From positions 1 through 64,000 of the forward strand of contig CAYQMF010000014.1 of the NCBI GenBank assembly GCA_964418595.1: a stretch of DNA of 64,000 nucleotides, read 5' to 3'. The DNA is from CAYQMF01 sp964418595 (GTDB taxonomy: Bacteria; Planctomycetota; UBA1135; UBA2386). Made by a program: the position numbers and the translations under genes. Under the pieces are notes generated by a model that saw only the letters and a list, made by a program, of their open reading frames with translations, searched no databases and was not told the origin of the DNA. Below are positions 51,969 through 61,014 of this stretch, piece after piece. The first letter of the stretch is position 1. Each line of letters begins with the position of its first letter.

Positions 51969-52420
51969 TCGTGCGGGTGGAAGAAGGCCTGCCAGACGAA
52001 GCCGTCGATCGTGACGCCGAGACCGAACGCCAGCACGCACACGAGCAACGGCTGCGCGGCGCGCGCGCCGGCCGCGCGAGACGCAGCGTGCGCGCGCCGC
52101 GCCGGCCGGCTCCACAGCCACGCGAGCAGCACGGCCACCCAGCCGAGGAGCGCGCGCGAGAACAACCAGCCTTCGCGCGACGCCAGTGGCAGCACGCGCT
52201 CGGCGTGCAGGTTGGCGAGCACCAGGTAGCCGATCAGCGACACGAAGAAGAACAGGTAGAAGGTCAGCGGCGCGCGGTCCTTCAGGCCCAGGCGATGGTC
52301 GTTGGCGGCCAGCACGATGCCGGCACCGAACGGCGACAGCACGAAGCTCGCCAGCACGAGGGACGTGGGGTGGTAGACCGCGGCGGGGACGGGCGCCGGC
52401 GACGCAGCGGGCTCAGCCAT
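51965..52420 (-). CDS. Small integral membrane protein, unknown function
   Basis: 151 residues with a Pro/Ala-rich N-terminus and four hydrophobic segments (SLVLASFVLSPFGAGIVLAA, LTFYLFFFVSLIGYLVLANL, WVAVLLAWLW, LLVCVLAFGLGVTI). ATG 52420 overlaps the rarA 3' end by 8 nt, and its stop overlaps the DUF72 start. No family is recognised. Confidence 0.7.
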   Translation of the reverse strand: MAEPAASPAPVPAAVYHPTSLVLASFVLSPFGAGIVLAANDHRLGLKDRAPLTFYLFFFVSLIGYLVLANLHAERVLPLASREGWLFSRALLGWVAVLLAWLWSRPARRAHAASRAAGARAAQPLLVCVLAFGLGVTIDGFVWQAFFHPHE

Positions 52421-53741
52421 CGCTCCTCCCGCGCCGCCGCGCCTCGGCCTCCGCCATGCGTGCCTTGACCTTCGCCTCGAAGCCAGCGTCACCCGGCGCG
52501 TAGAAGCACGCGTCGCGCAGCGCCTCGGGAAGGCACTCCATCGGCGCGACGCCGCCCTCGCAGTCGTGCGCGTAGCGGTAGCCGGCGCCGTGCCCCCATT
52601 CCTTCGCCAGCCGGGTGGGTGCGTTGCGGAGGTGCGCCGGCACCTCGTGCTGCGGCCCGCTCTCCGCGGCCGCCATCGCCGCGTCGATGGCCGAATGGAC
52701 CGCGTTGCTCTTCGGTGCCGCGGCCAGGTACACCGCCGCCTCCGCGAGCGGCAGGCGACCCTCGGGCAAGCCCATGTTCTGCAGCGCTGTGAGCGCCGCC
52801 ACCGCGACCTGCAGGGCCATCGGATCGGCGAGACCGATGTCCTCCGCCGCCACCGCGATCATCCGGCGCGCGGCCTGCGCAGGATCGGCGTCCGCGGCGA
52901 GGAAGCGCGCCAGCCAGTACAGGGACGCCTGCACGTCGGAGTTGCGCAGCGACTTGTGCAGCGCGGAGAGAAGATCGAAGTGCGCGTCGCCGCCGCGGTC
53001 GTGGCGCAGGGTGCGATGTTGCATCGCCTCCGCGATGGCGCGTTCGCTCAGGCACTCACCGTCGAGGCACGTCGCAGTCGCGGCTTCGAGGACGTTGAGC
53101 GCGCTGCGCGCATCGCCCGCCGCGGTCGCCACCAGGCGATGGCGCGCCGCGGGTTCGAGCCGGATGCCACGGGCAGCGAGCCCGCGCGGGTCGGTGAGGG
53201 CGCGGTCCACCAGCGCGCCGATGGCGTCGTCGTCGAGCGCCTGCAGACGCAGGATCCGGCACCGCGACAGCAGCGGGGCGATCACCGAGAACGCGGGGTT
53301 CTCCGTCGTCGCCCCCACCAGCACCGCGTCGCCGCTCTCCACGTACGGCAGGAAGGCGTCCTGCTGCGCCTTGTTGAAGCGGTGGATCTCGTCGACGAAG
53401 AGGAGCGTGCCACGACCCTCGCGAGCGCGGCGGAGCTGCGCATCCGCGACGGCTTCGCGCACGTCCTTCACCCCGGAGAGCACCGCCGAGAACGGCACGA
53501 AGTGCAGGTCGGAAGCCTGCGCGATGAGCCGCGCCAGCGTGGTCTTGCCGACGCCGGGTGGCCCGAACAACAGGAGCGAGCCCGCGAGTCCGCGCTCGAT
53601 CGCGAGGCGCAGGTCCTTGCCGGGACCGATCAGGTGCGCCTGACCGACGTACTCGTCGAGGGTCTGCGGGCGCATGCGCTCCGCGAGGGGACGCAGCGGA
53701 CCCTCGCGCGCGCTCGCGGGCACCGGTTCGAACAGGCTCAC
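52413..53741 (-). CDS. rarA: Replication-associated recombination AAA+ ATPase RarA (MgsA)
   Basis: 442 residues. AAA+ core with Walker A GPPGVGKTT, Walker B/DEIHRFNKAQQD, sensor blocks GATTENPAF and GDARSALNVLE, and the RarA C-terminal tetramerisation region (AAEDIGLADPMALQVAVAA, EWGHGAGYRYAHD). It acts at stalled replication forks. GTG 53741 is chosen because a GAGG lies 8 nt upstream and gives MSLFEP; GTG 53750 is an alternative. It begins about 10 nt after the methyltransferase stop. Confidence 0.94.
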   Translation of the reverse strand: MSLFEPVPASAREGPLRPLAERMRPQTLDEYVGQAHLIGPGKDLRLAIERGLAGSLLLFGPPGVGKTTLARLIAQASDLHFVPFSAVLSGVKDVREAVADAQLRRAREGRGTLLFVDEIHRFNKAQQDAFLPYVESGDAVLVGATTENPAFSVIAPLLSRCRILRLQALDDDAIGALVDRALTDPRGLAARGIRLEPAARHRLVATAAGDARSALNVLEAATATCLDGECLSERAIAEAMQHRTLRHDRGGDAHFDLLSALHKSLRNSDVQASLYWLARFLAADADPAQAARRMIAVAAEDIGLADPMALQVAVAALTALQNMGLPEGRLPLAEAAVYLAAAPKSNAVHSAIDAAMAAAESGPQHEVPAHLRNAPTRLAKEWGHGAGYRYAHDCEGGVAPMECLPEALRDACFYAPGDAGFEAKVKARMAEAEARRRGRSDG

Positions 53742-53751
53742 GGCAGACACC

Positions 53752-54540
53752 TCATCGCCGTTGTCGCCGCGCCTCGTACAGCACGACTCCGGCGGCGACC
53801 GCGACGTTCAGGCTCTCGACCTTCCCCGCCATCGGGACCCGGAGCCTCCGCGTCGCCGCCGCCCGCAACTGCGCCGGGATGCCCTCGCCCTCGCCGCCGA
53901 GCACGAGCGCGCACGGACCTCGCAGGTCGGCGTCGAGGTAGTCGATGTCGCCGGCCTCGTCGGCGACGCACAGCGTCAGGCGATGCGCCCTCGCGAAGGC
54001 CAGCGCCTCTTCGACGCTGACGCCGCCGCGCGCCGGCACTCGGAACACGCTGCCGGCCGAGCCACGCACTGCCTTCTCCCGGAACGGGTCGGCCCCGCCC
54101 CGCAGGGCGAGAAGGCCGCTCGCGCCGGCGGCCTCCGCGGCGCGCAGGAGCGCACCGAGGTTGCCGGGCTCCTTCACCCCCGCCGCGACCAGCACGAGCG
54201 GCGTGCTCGCGCCCAGGAGATCGGCGTCGGTCCACGCGGGCTGCCGCACCACGATCGCGACGCCCTGCGGGGAGGAGACCGCCGAGAGGCGGGCGAACAC
54301 CTTGCCGGTGCAGGCGTGCAGGTTGCGCCCCAGGTGGGCGAGCGACGCCCGCAACGGCCCGAGCGCGTCGCGGTCCGCGTCGTAGGCCGCCTCCAGCACC
54401 TCGAGTCCGGCCTCGATCGCCTCCGCCACGAGCTTGCGCCCCTCGACCAGCAGACAGCCAGGCGCCTCCCCGGCCCCCGCCGCTTGGAAGCGCGCCACGA
54501 GCGGGTTCTTGGCGGAGGTGATCAGGAGGGCATCGTCCAC
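53752..54540 (-). CDS. SpoU/TrmH-family RNA 2'-O-methyltransferase
   Basis: 262 residues. An N-terminal substrate-binding domain (about 1-90) is followed by the SPOUT domain. Motif 1 is VKEPGNLGALLRAAEAAGASG, motif 2 is LVLGGEGEGIP, and motif 3 is RVPMAGKVESLNVAVAAGVVLYEARRQ. It methylates a ribose in rRNA or tRNA; the target is not assignable. No ATG fits; GTG 54540 is used and is preceded by TACGCT 6 nt upstream. Confidence 0.9.
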   Translation of the reverse strand: MDDALLITSAKNPLVARFQAAGAGEAPGCLLVEGRKLVAEAIEAGLEVLEAAYDADRDALGPLRASLAHLGRNLHACTGKVFARLSAVSSPQGVAIVVRQPAWTDADLLGASTPLVLVAAGVKEPGNLGALLRAAEAAGASGLLALRGGADPFREKAVRGSAGSVFRVPARGGVSVEEALAFARAHRLTLCVADEAGDIDYLDADLRGPCALVLGGEGEGIPAQLRAAATRRLRVPMAGKVESLNVAVAAGVVLYEARRQRR

Positions 54541-54546
54541 GTCCGC

Positions 54547-54552
54547 AGCGTA
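54547..54552 (-). promoter_or_regulatory. -10-like TACGCT, leaderless-type
   Basis: The minus-strand hexamer TACGCT ends 6 nt before GTG 54540 of the methyltransferase; nothing resembling a ribosome-binding site lies between. Confidence 0.4.
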
Positions 54553-54666
54553 GCCCCGGCGGCACCGGGCTTCGACAGGCATGCACGCACGCGCCGCAGC
54601 CGACATGATGCTCGGCGCCGCCGCGGTCACCGAATCTTCGATCACGCCCGGCGCACCGACGCCACC

Positions 54667-55545
54667 GTGACCGTCACCGCCATCGTGCTCTTCGTGCTCG
54701 CCGCCATCTGGGGGCTGCGCGTGGTTGCCGGCAGGAACGGAGTGCGCGAGGCGTTCCGGGTGACGGTCTCGACCCCGGCGTTGCTCGTGCCCGCGGCGAT
54801 GACGCTGGTCGCGTGCGCCCTGGTCATGGCGGCGACCCGGGGGACGCTCACCCTGCACGAGAACCCCTTCGGTGTGGCGGGTGCCCGACGCCTCGGCGTC
54901 GGCGTCCCGGCCAACTGGGCCATGTTTGCGATCGTCAGTCTGACCCTCGCCGGCCACATCGGCGTGCTGCAGGCATGGCGGGAAGGCCGGCGTCCGTACG
55001 GGATCGCCTTCGCGCAGGGAATCCGTGACCACCTGGTCACCGTCGTGCTCGGCAAGCTCGCGCTGTTCGCGATGGTGTACGGGATCTCGACCTTCGCGTC
55101 GGGAAGCTGGACGCGCGTGCTCTACCTCGCGCCGAGCCTGATCCTGGCGCCGCTCGTGGCCACCGCCGCCGAGCACCCGCGGTGCCCGTTCGCAGCGCTG
55201 CGGGCCGCGCTCGAAACCACGCGCGCCCGCTTCGAGACCGTGGGCAACCTCGTGTTCGGGCACGCTGTGTTCGTCGTCGGGACGTTCCACATCGGCGACC
55301 GGCTGTGGTCGGGCGCCGCGAGCTTCGACCTGCTGACCTTCAGCACGAGTTCGCTCTCGTACAACCCCTTCCCGTTCGCCCTGGTCTTCGACCCCGTGCT
55401 CAGCACGACGCTGGTGGTCGCCAACGCGGTGGCGTCGAGCGTGTTCATCGCCGGCTACTTCCTGCGCCTGGGCACGGCCGACCGCGGCGAGCCGGCGCCA
55501 CAGGCTGCGTCAGACGCACCGGACGAACACGCCGAGACCGCGTGA
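54667..55545 (+). CDS. Polytopic membrane protein, unknown function
   Basis: 292 residues from GTG 54667 with about six hydrophobic segments. The middle (TAAEHPRCPFAALRAALETTRARFETVGNLV) is a cytoplasmic loop. The layout resembles DUF4013-type or glycerophosphoryl-diesterase membrane-domain proteins but no family is certain. No good start signal is seen. It is convergent with gluQ, with only 1 nt between stops. Confidence 0.55.
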   Translation: MTVTAIVLFVLAAIWGLRVVAGRNGVREAFRVTVSTPALLVPAAMTLVACALVMAATRGTLTLHENPFGVAGARRLGVGVPANWAMFAIVSLTLAGHIGVLQAWREGRRPYGIAFAQGIRDHLVTVVLGKLALFAMVYGISTFASGSWTRVLYLAPSLILAPLVATAAEHPRCPFAALRAALETTRARFETVGNLVFGHAVFVVGTFHIGDRLWSGAASFDLLTFSTSSLSYNPFPFALVFDPVLSTTLVVANAVASSVFIAGYFLRLGTADRGEPAPQAASDAPDEHAETA

Positions 55546-55546
55546 C

Positions 55547-56470
55547 CTACGCAAACGGCGGCGACGACCCGTCCACCGGGCCGCGCCGCACGCGCGCGAG
55601 ATCGAAGCCCGGCAGCAGGTCCTGCGGCGTGCAAGGCCGTCCCGGCTCGACGAGCCCGCAGAGCGCCGCGAGGTAGCCGACCACCTGCGCCGGCGACACG
55701 CCGCGCGTGCGGTAGTGGCGCAGCGACGTATCGCCGTGGCGCTTGGCGAGGCGCAGACCATCGGGGCCCACCACCAGCGGCACGTGCGCGAACGACGGCG
55801 GCGCCAGCCCGAGCGCCGCGTACAGGAGAAGCTGCCGCGGTGTCGACGGCAGGAGGTCGTCGCCGCGCACCACGTGCGTCACGCCCTGCGCCGCGTCGTC
55901 GACGACGACCGCGAGCTGGTACGCCGCCCCGCCGTCCCGCTTGGCGATGACGAAGTCGCCGCGCACGGTGCCGGCCTGCGGACCGCGGAAGCGATCGGTG
56001 AACGCCACCGCGGCCCGCTCGACCCGGAAACGCACCGCCGCGTCGCGCCCGGTCTCCTCGCGCGCCTCGCCGACGTCGAAGAAGCGGCCGCGGCAGGTGC
56101 CCGGGTACACCGGTCCGTCGTCGGTCGTCTCGTGCGGCGCGGACGCAGCGTCCTCGACCTCCCGCCGCGAGCAAACACAGGGATACGCGACCGCGTCGTC
56201 GAGCAGGCGCTCGAGCGCTTCGGTGTAGCGCGGCGCGCGCTCCGTCTGCCGCACCAGCTCGCCGTCCCAGTCGAGCCCGAGCCAGCGCAGGTCTTCGAGC
56301 GCCGCCGCCTCCGCCCCTGGCTTGATGCGTGGCCCGTCGATGTCCTCGATGCGCATGAGCAAGCGGCCGCCCTGCGCTCGGGCATCGAGCCAGGCGAGCA
56401 GGAACGTGCGTGCGTTGCCGAGGTGCAGGACCCCGGTCGGGCTGGGAGCAAGGCGACCGACGTACGTCAC
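55547..56470 (-). CDS. gluQ: Glutamyl-Q tRNA(Asp) synthetase
   Basis: 307 residues, matching GluQ-RS: the catalytic domain of glutamyl-tRNA synthetase without the anticodon-binding domain. HIGH-like HLGN (16-19), IEDIDGPR, the zinc region CVCSRREV ... YPGTCRG and the KMSKS-like LAKRHGDTSL are present. It attaches glutamate to queuosine at position 34 of tRNA(Asp). This complements queF at 7.4 kb. GTG 56470 has TAACCT 9 nt upstream. Confidence 0.93.
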   Translation of the reverse strand: MTYVGRLAPSPTGVLHLGNARTFLLAWLDARAQGGRLLMRIEDIDGPRIKPGAEAAALEDLRWLGLDWDGELVRQTERAPRYTEALERLLDDAVAYPCVCSRREVEDAASAPHETTDDGPVYPGTCRGRFFDVGEAREETGRDAAVRFRVERAAVAFTDRFRGPQAGTVRGDFVIAKRDGGAAYQLAVVVDDAAQGVTHVVRGDDLLPSTPRQLLLYAALGLAPPSFAHVPLVVGPDGLRLAKRHGDTSLRHYRTRGVSPAQVVGYLAALCGLVEPGRPCTPQDLLPGFDLARVRRGPVDGSSPPFA

Positions 56471-56479
56471 GGGCGGTGC

Positions 56480-56485
56480 AGGTTA
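56480..56485 (-). promoter_or_regulatory. -10-like TAACCT of gluQ, leaderless-type
   Basis: The minus-strand hexamer TAACCT ends 9 nt before the gluQ GTG. The 63-nt divergent gap to rsgA contains no Shine-Dalgarno for gluQ. Confidence 0.35.
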
Positions 56486-56533
56486 GTGCGCGCGGCGCAA
56501 AGCGCACGCGCGACGGTCGACTACAACCTCCGC

Positions 56534-57442
56534 ATGCCCGAAGGCCTGATCCTCCGCGTCGACGCCAAGGTCGCCCACGTCCAGATGGGTGAGCAGGTCC
56601 TGCAGCTCCCGCTGCGCGGCCGCCTGTTCGACGGCCCGAGCACGGAGAAGCGGCCGTTGGCGGTCGGCGACCGCGTAGCCGTCACCGTCGGCGAGGGCAA
56701 CGCCGGCAGCGCCATCGACGCGGTCCTGCCGCGCACCAGTCGCCTGAGCCGTCGCGCCGCAGGCGAGGACGGCCGCGAGCAGGTGGTCGCCGCCAACGTC
56801 ACCCACGTGCTCGTGGTGTCGGCACTGCGCGAGCCCACCTTCGAGGCGCCCCTCGTCGATCGGATCCTCGCTGCCGCGGAGCGCGAATCGCTCCAAGCGA
56901 CCCTGGTCCTCACCAAGCTCGACCGCGACCGGCGCGGCGATGCGCTGCGTTGGTCCGAGCTGTACCGGAGCCTCGGCTACGACGTACACGCGACGTCGGT
57001 GAGCGAGGGCCAGCAGACGACCGCGAGCCTGGACGCGCTGCGCGACCTCCTGCATCGCAACCTCACGGTGCTGTGCGGGCCTTCCGGTGCCGGCAAGTCG
57101 ACGCTCATCAACACACTGGTGCCGGGGGTGCAGTTGCGGACGGGCGACGTCGGCAAGATCCGCCAGGGCAAACACACCACGACCCACACGCAGCTCGTGC
57201 CCCTCCCCGGCGGCGGACACGTGCTCGACACCCCCGGTGTCCGCTCCTTCGGGCTGTTCGGGGTCAACACCCAGGAGATCGCCTTCTACTTCCGCGACAT
57301 CCGCGCACACGCGCCGCGGTGCGCGTTCACCAACTGCTCGCACCGCAACGAGCCGGAGTGCGCGGTGCGGGACGCGGTCGATCCGAGCCGGCTGCGGTCG
57401 TACGAGCTGTTGCTGGCCGAGGTCGAGAGACAGGAGGAATGA
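56534..57442 (+). CDS. rsgA: Ribosome small-subunit-dependent GTPase A
   Basis: 302 residues with an OB domain (about 1-70), a circularly permuted GTPase in which G4 (LTKLD, 126-130) precedes G1 (GPSGAGKST, 182-190) and G3 (DTPG), and a C-terminal zinc knuckle CAFTNCSHRNEPEC. RsgA checks maturation of the 30S decoding centre. TACAAC lies 6 nt before ATG 56534. Its stop abuts the convergent DUF2752 stop with no gap. Confidence 0.96.
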   Translation: MPEGLILRVDAKVAHVQMGEQVLQLPLRGRLFDGPSTEKRPLAVGDRVAVTVGEGNAGSAIDAVLPRTSRLSRRAAGEDGREQVVAANVTHVLVVSALREPTFEAPLVDRILAAAERESLQATLVLTKLDRDRRGDALRWSELYRSLGYDVHATSVSEGQQTTASLDALRDLLHRNLTVLCGPSGAGKSTLINTLVPGVQLRTGDVGKIRQGKHTTTHTQLVPLPGGGHVLDTPGVRSFGLFGVNTQEIAFYFRDIRAHAPRCAFTNCSHRNEPECAVRDAVDPSRLRSYELLLAEVERQEE

Positions 57443-57892
57443 TCACTTCCACGTGAGCCACTTGTAGAGCCACGACCCGCCGAGCAGCGCGATCGCCGCC
57501 GGCACCCAGACTGCGAGACGGATGCCGTACGCGCGCGCGACGAACGAGCGGCAGCGCAGCAGGTCGTGGAGGCCCACGCCGCCGACACCGAGCACGAACA
57601 CCGCGAACGCGGCGCCGAACGGATGCACGAGGAAGGCGTCGAGCCAGTGCAGGTGCACCACGAGGCACGCCGCGGTCGTGCACCCGCAGGTGGGACACGG
57701 AAGCCCGTAGGTCACCGGCCAGCCGCACGGGGTCCAGCCGAGGGCCTCGTGCGTGCCGAACCCGCGCGCGTCCGGCGTCACGGGCGCGAGCAGCCAGACC
57801 ATCCCCGCGGCACCACCCACGGCGCCGAGCGCGAGCAGACGGTCCAACCAGGTGGGCACCGGGCCCTCGTGCACCGGCACGGGATCGACCAC
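57443..57892 (-). CDS. DUF2752 membrane protein
   Basis: 149 residues with three to four hydrophobic segments and the family signature PCPTCGCTTA after a WTPCGWP element. DUF2752 proteins are small membrane proteins of unknown function, common in Bacteroidota and Planctomycetota. GTG 57892 has TACCTT 7 nt upstream and no Shine-Dalgarno. Confidence 0.85.
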   Translation of the reverse strand: MVDPVPVHEGPVPTWLDRLLALGAVGGAAGMVWLLAPVTPDARGFGTHEALGWTPCGWPVTYGLPCPTCGCTTAACLVVHLHWLDAFLVHPFGAAFAVFVLGVGGVGLHDLLRCRSFVARAYGIRLAVWVPAAIALLGGSWLYKWLTWK

Positions 57893-57899
57893 GTGCGGG

Positions 57900-57905
57900 A
57901 AGGTA
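57900..57905 (-). promoter_or_regulatory. -10-like TACCTT, leaderless-type
   Basis: The minus-strand hexamer TACCTT ends 7 nt before GTG 57892 and lies in the 25-nt gap after the 182-residue hypothetical gene. Confidence 0.4.
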
Positions 57906-57917
57906 CGCGACGCGCGC

Positions 57918-58466
57918 TCAGGTCGCGCGGCTGAAGTCGTAGATGTAGGCGAGCTTGCCCTTGCGCACGATCGCGTAGCCGAGGCGACGCAGGACCGAGA
58001 GCTCCGGGTTCTGGTCGAACGCCACGCCGCGCACGACCAGCTCCTCCATCACGAAGTAGTTGCGTCGTCCCTTGCGCGGCTCGTAGGCGCCCGGCTCGAC
58101 GTTGCCGGCAAGTTCGATCTGCACCGCGCCGCTGTAGAAGCCGCGGATGCGCACCGACTTGTCGCTCGACGCGAGCTGCCGCTGCGTGTTGTCGCCGGCG
58201 ACGTCCACCAGTTCGTGCGCGAACACGATCTCCGACTGGTTCACCATCACGCGCGGCACCTGGATGACCTCGGGTCCGCGCAGCGACACGAGCGTGGCGT
58301 CCTCGACCGCGAGGTAGGCGCGGTCGGTGCCTTCCAGCATCTTGGCGAGGCGTTGGTACTTGTTGGCGATGCGACCCTTGATCAGGAACGAGTCGGTGAC
58401 GAACAGGTCCTCGACGATGGTCGCCGCAGCGCCCGCGCCCTCGGGCCTCTGGCCGGGCTCGGTCAT
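57918..58466 (-). CDS. Conserved hypothetical protein
   Basis: 182 residues, no signal or membrane helix. It contains a run of beta-type segments (LIKGRIANKYQRLAKMLEG, DRAYLAVEDATLVSLRG, VMVNQSEIVFAHELVDVAGD) and ends YAIVRKGKLAYIYDFSRAT. The DRAYLAVEDATL pattern resembles small planctomycete proteins with an Sm-like or PilZ-like fold, but I cannot name it. The ATG overlaps the folC stop (ATGA), so it is translationally coupled to folC. Confidence 0.7.
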   Translation of the reverse strand: MTEPGQRPEGAGAAATIVEDLFVTDSFLIKGRIANKYQRLAKMLEGTDRAYLAVEDATLVSLRGPEVIQVPRVMVNQSEIVFAHELVDVAGDNTQRQLASSDKSVRIRGFYSGAVQIELAGNVEPGAYEPRKGRRNYFVMEELVVRGVAFDQNPELSVLRRLGYAIVRKGKLAYIYDFSRAT

Positions 58467-59776
58467 GACCTGGCTGCCTCACGCACGAGCTGTCGCACGC
58501 GACCGGCCAGGTAGAACGATCCGACGACGAGCCACGGACCGGGGCGAGCACCGAGCGCGGCCAGACCTGCGACGGCATCGGGCGTGATGGACGCGTCGAC
58601 GCCCCGCCCACGCAGCCACGCTGCGATCACGGCAGGGTCCTCGCTCGCGATGCCATCGAGGTTGGTCACGACCGCGCTATCGACCAGCGGCAGAAGGCGA
58701 CTCAATCCCTCGCGCCAGCGCTTGCCGAGCGCAGATCCGAACAGCACACGCCATCGCCGGTTCGGCGCGATCCGACCCAGTTCGACGGCCACCGCCGCCA
58801 GGGATCGCTCGGTGTGCGCGCCGTCGACGATGACCTCGCCGAAGCCCGCGGCCAGACGCTCGAAGCGCGCCGGCAACGGCGGGCGACGCACCGGCAGGAG
58901 TGCGCGCGCCAGCGCTGTACGGCTCGCCGGACACAGTTCGGCAAGACACGCCGCGGCGAGGAGGAGGGCATCGACCTCGAAGCTCGCGGCCCCGACCAGT
59001 TCGAACGGCAACTCGGCGTGCGGCAGGCGGAGCGTGCCGCGGGTGATGCCGGCCGACGCGCCGTCGACGACCGCATCGAATTCGCGACCGCGCACGCGCA
59101 GCGGCGCCTCGACCAACCGCGCTCGCGCCTCGACGGCCGCGAGCGCATCGCCCACGGTCGCGGTGAAGGCCGGCCGACCCGCGCGCACGATGAAGGCCTT
59201 CTCCGCGGCGATCGCGGCGATCGTGTCGCCGAGCACCTCCATGTGTTCCAGCTCGACCGTGGTGAGGATCGACGCGTCCGCGGGCACGCCCGTCGTCGCA
59301 TCGAGCCGCCCGCCGAGCCCCACCTCCAGCACTGCCAGGTCGACGCCGTGGCGGGCGAAGCACTCGACCGCCGCGGCGGTCATGACCTCGAAGAAGCTCA
59401 CGTCGGCGAGCCCCGCCGTCTTGACGAACGTCACGAGCCCCGCGACCGCATCCTCGAGGCTCGTGGCCGGGGCGAAGTCGACCTGCACCCGTTCGAGCAC
59501 GTCGTCGACGTGCGGCGACACGTACAGACCCGTGCGCAACCCCACCGCCTGCCCCAGCGCCGCCAGGTACGACGCCGTGGTGCCCTTGCCCTTCGAGCCC
59601 CCCACCTGCACGACCTGCCCGCGCAACGGTGTCGCGCCCGGCCGCGCGAGCAGCGCGCGGATGTTGTCCAGCGACCAGCGCGGCGGATCGACGCGCGTGC
59701 GCTCGTAGTTGGTGAGCGGCGCCACGAGCGCGAGGATGCGCTGGGCGGTGGCGGCGCGGGGATTGTTTGCGGTCAC
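58463..59776 (-). CDS. folC: Folylpolyglutamate/dihydrofolate synthase
   Basis: 437 residues of the Mur-ligase superfamily. The P-loop VGGSKGKGTTASYL, SPHVDDVLERVQV, EVGLGGRLDATT and the C-terminal VDGAHTERSL block are diagnostic. It adds glutamate to folates (and perhaps to dihydropteroate). GTG 59776 (MTANNPRAAT) is the best start; no ATG is available. It is divergent from the esterase at 59832 and supplies the cofactor pool used by GlyA elsewhere in the window. Confidence 0.93.
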   Translation of the reverse strand: MTANNPRAATAQRILALVAPLTNYERTRVDPPRWSLDNIRALLARPGATPLRGQVVQVGGSKGKGTTASYLAALGQAVGLRTGLYVSPHVDDVLERVQVDFAPATSLEDAVAGLVTFVKTAGLADVSFFEVMTAAAVECFARHGVDLAVLEVGLGGRLDATTGVPADASILTTVELEHMEVLGDTIAAIAAEKAFIVRAGRPAFTATVGDALAAVEARARLVEAPLRVRGREFDAVVDGASAGITRGTLRLPHAELPFELVGAASFEVDALLLAAACLAELCPASRTALARALLPVRRPPLPARFERLAAGFGEVIVDGAHTERSLAAVAVELGRIAPNRRWRVLFGSALGKRWREGLSRLLPLVDSAVVTNLDGIASEDPAVIAAWLRGRGVDASITPDAVAGLAALGARPGPWLVVGSFYLAGRVRQLVREAARS

Positions 59777-59831
59777 GGCGCGGGTCGGCGATCCTCGCCT
59801 AAGATCCTCGCACCAGGACCGCCCAAATCCG

Positions 59832-60941
59832 ATGCACATCCTCGCACCCGCGCTCGGCGCCACGCTCGTCCTCGCCTGCCTGACGCCCGACCTCGCCGCG
59901 CAGGAGCGCGGCCGGCGCCGCAACGACCCACCCCCGACCCTGTCGCACGGCGACTACAAGGAGGTCGAGTTCGACAGCGAGGCCGTCGAGCGGAAGGTGA
60001 ACTACGGGATCTACATCCCCAAGAGCTACGGGGAGCCTGCGAACAAGGACCGCCACTACCCCCTGGTGATCTGGCTGCACGGCATGTTCGAAGACGACAT
60101 GCGCTTCCACACCCGTGGCGGCAGCGCGACCCTCGACGAGCTCATCGGCAAGGGCGAGGTCCCCGAGCTGATCCTGGTCTGTCCCAGCAACGGGCGCAGC
60201 GGGTTCTTCATCAACGGCAAGAGCGGCGGTCGCGGCGAGGACCTCCTCGTCAAGGACCTCCTCACCCACATCGACGCGACCTACCGCGTCGAGAAGACCC
60301 GCGCCAAGCGCGCGCTGATGGGAGTGAGCATGGGCGGGATGTGCGCACTGAAGATCGCGCTGCGCCACCCGGAGCTGTTCGGCACGGTCGCCACCCATTC
60401 GGCCGCGATCTTCCCCGCCGACCTCGACAAGCTGCCCGCACGCTTCAAGAACGCGATGCGCAGCCAGTGGCTCGGGCCGTTGCTCAGCGAGACCTTCGGC
60501 GACCCGATCGACGCCGACCTGTGGCGCGAGAACAACCCGCTCGCGCTGGTCGAGACCTGCGACCCCGAGAAGCTGGGCGGGCTGCGCATCTATCACGACG
60601 CGGGCACGCGCGACCGCTACGAGTTCCACCTGACGAACGAGATGCTGCACGCGGCGTTCGATGCCAAGAAGATCCCGCACACGTGGACGTTGATCGAAGG
60701 CGGAGGTCACTCGTGGGGTGACGGGCTGGCGTCGTCGACGCTCGGCAACTCGCTGCGCTTCGTGGCCCTGCAACTGCGCGAGTCGGCGGGCAAGGACGCG
60801 CTGAAGGGTCTGCTCGGGCCCGGGGGCGCGGCCCACGGCGCCGGCCCTCGCGAAGGCAAGGGGCACGACGAAGGCAAGGAGCACGACGAGGGCAAGGAGC
60901 AGGCCAAGGACGAGAAGGATGCGCCGGTGAAGCGGCGCTGA
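59832..60941 (+). CDS. Secreted alpha/beta-hydrolase esterase (feruloyl/EstD-like)
   Basis: 369 residues with signal peptide (about 1-24). Hydrolase blocks: YPLVIWLHGMFEDD (oxyanion region), nucleophile in ALMGVSMGGMCALKIAL, and a C-terminal histidine in EGGGHSWGDGL. It belongs to the esterase D/PHB-depolymerase-like group; the substrate is unknown. The last ~45 residues are a charged low-complexity tail built from HDEGKE-like repeats. TAAGAT (59800-59805) lies 26 nt upstream of the ATG as a possible -10. Confidence 0.85.
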   Translation: MHILAPALGATLVLACLTPDLAAQERGRRRNDPPPTLSHGDYKEVEFDSEAVERKVNYGIYIPKSYGEPANKDRHYPLVIWLHGMFEDDMRFHTRGGSATLDELIGKGEVPELILVCPSNGRSGFFINGKSGGRGEDLLVKDLLTHIDATYRVEKTRAKRALMGVSMGGMCALKIALRHPELFGTVATHSAAIFPADLDKLPARFKNAMRSQWLGPLLSETFGDPIDADLWRENNPLALVETCDPEKLGGLRIYHDAGTRDRYEFHLTNEMLHAAFDAKKIPHTWTLIEGGGHSWGDGLASSTLGNSLRFVALQLRESAGKDALKGLLGPGGAAHGAGPREGKGHDEGKEHDEGKEQAKDEKDAPVKRR

Positions 60942-61014
60942 CCCGTTCCGGGACGTTTCTTCGTCGACCTCCGCAACCTCACAGGGTCGGCTCGATACTT
61001 ACCGAGCCGACCCG

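Noticed and set aside
53674..54666. Upstream extension of the membrane protein at 54667
   Set aside because: It runs antisense to the SpoU methyltransferase and has no domain. Hydrophobic segments begin only after GTG 54667.
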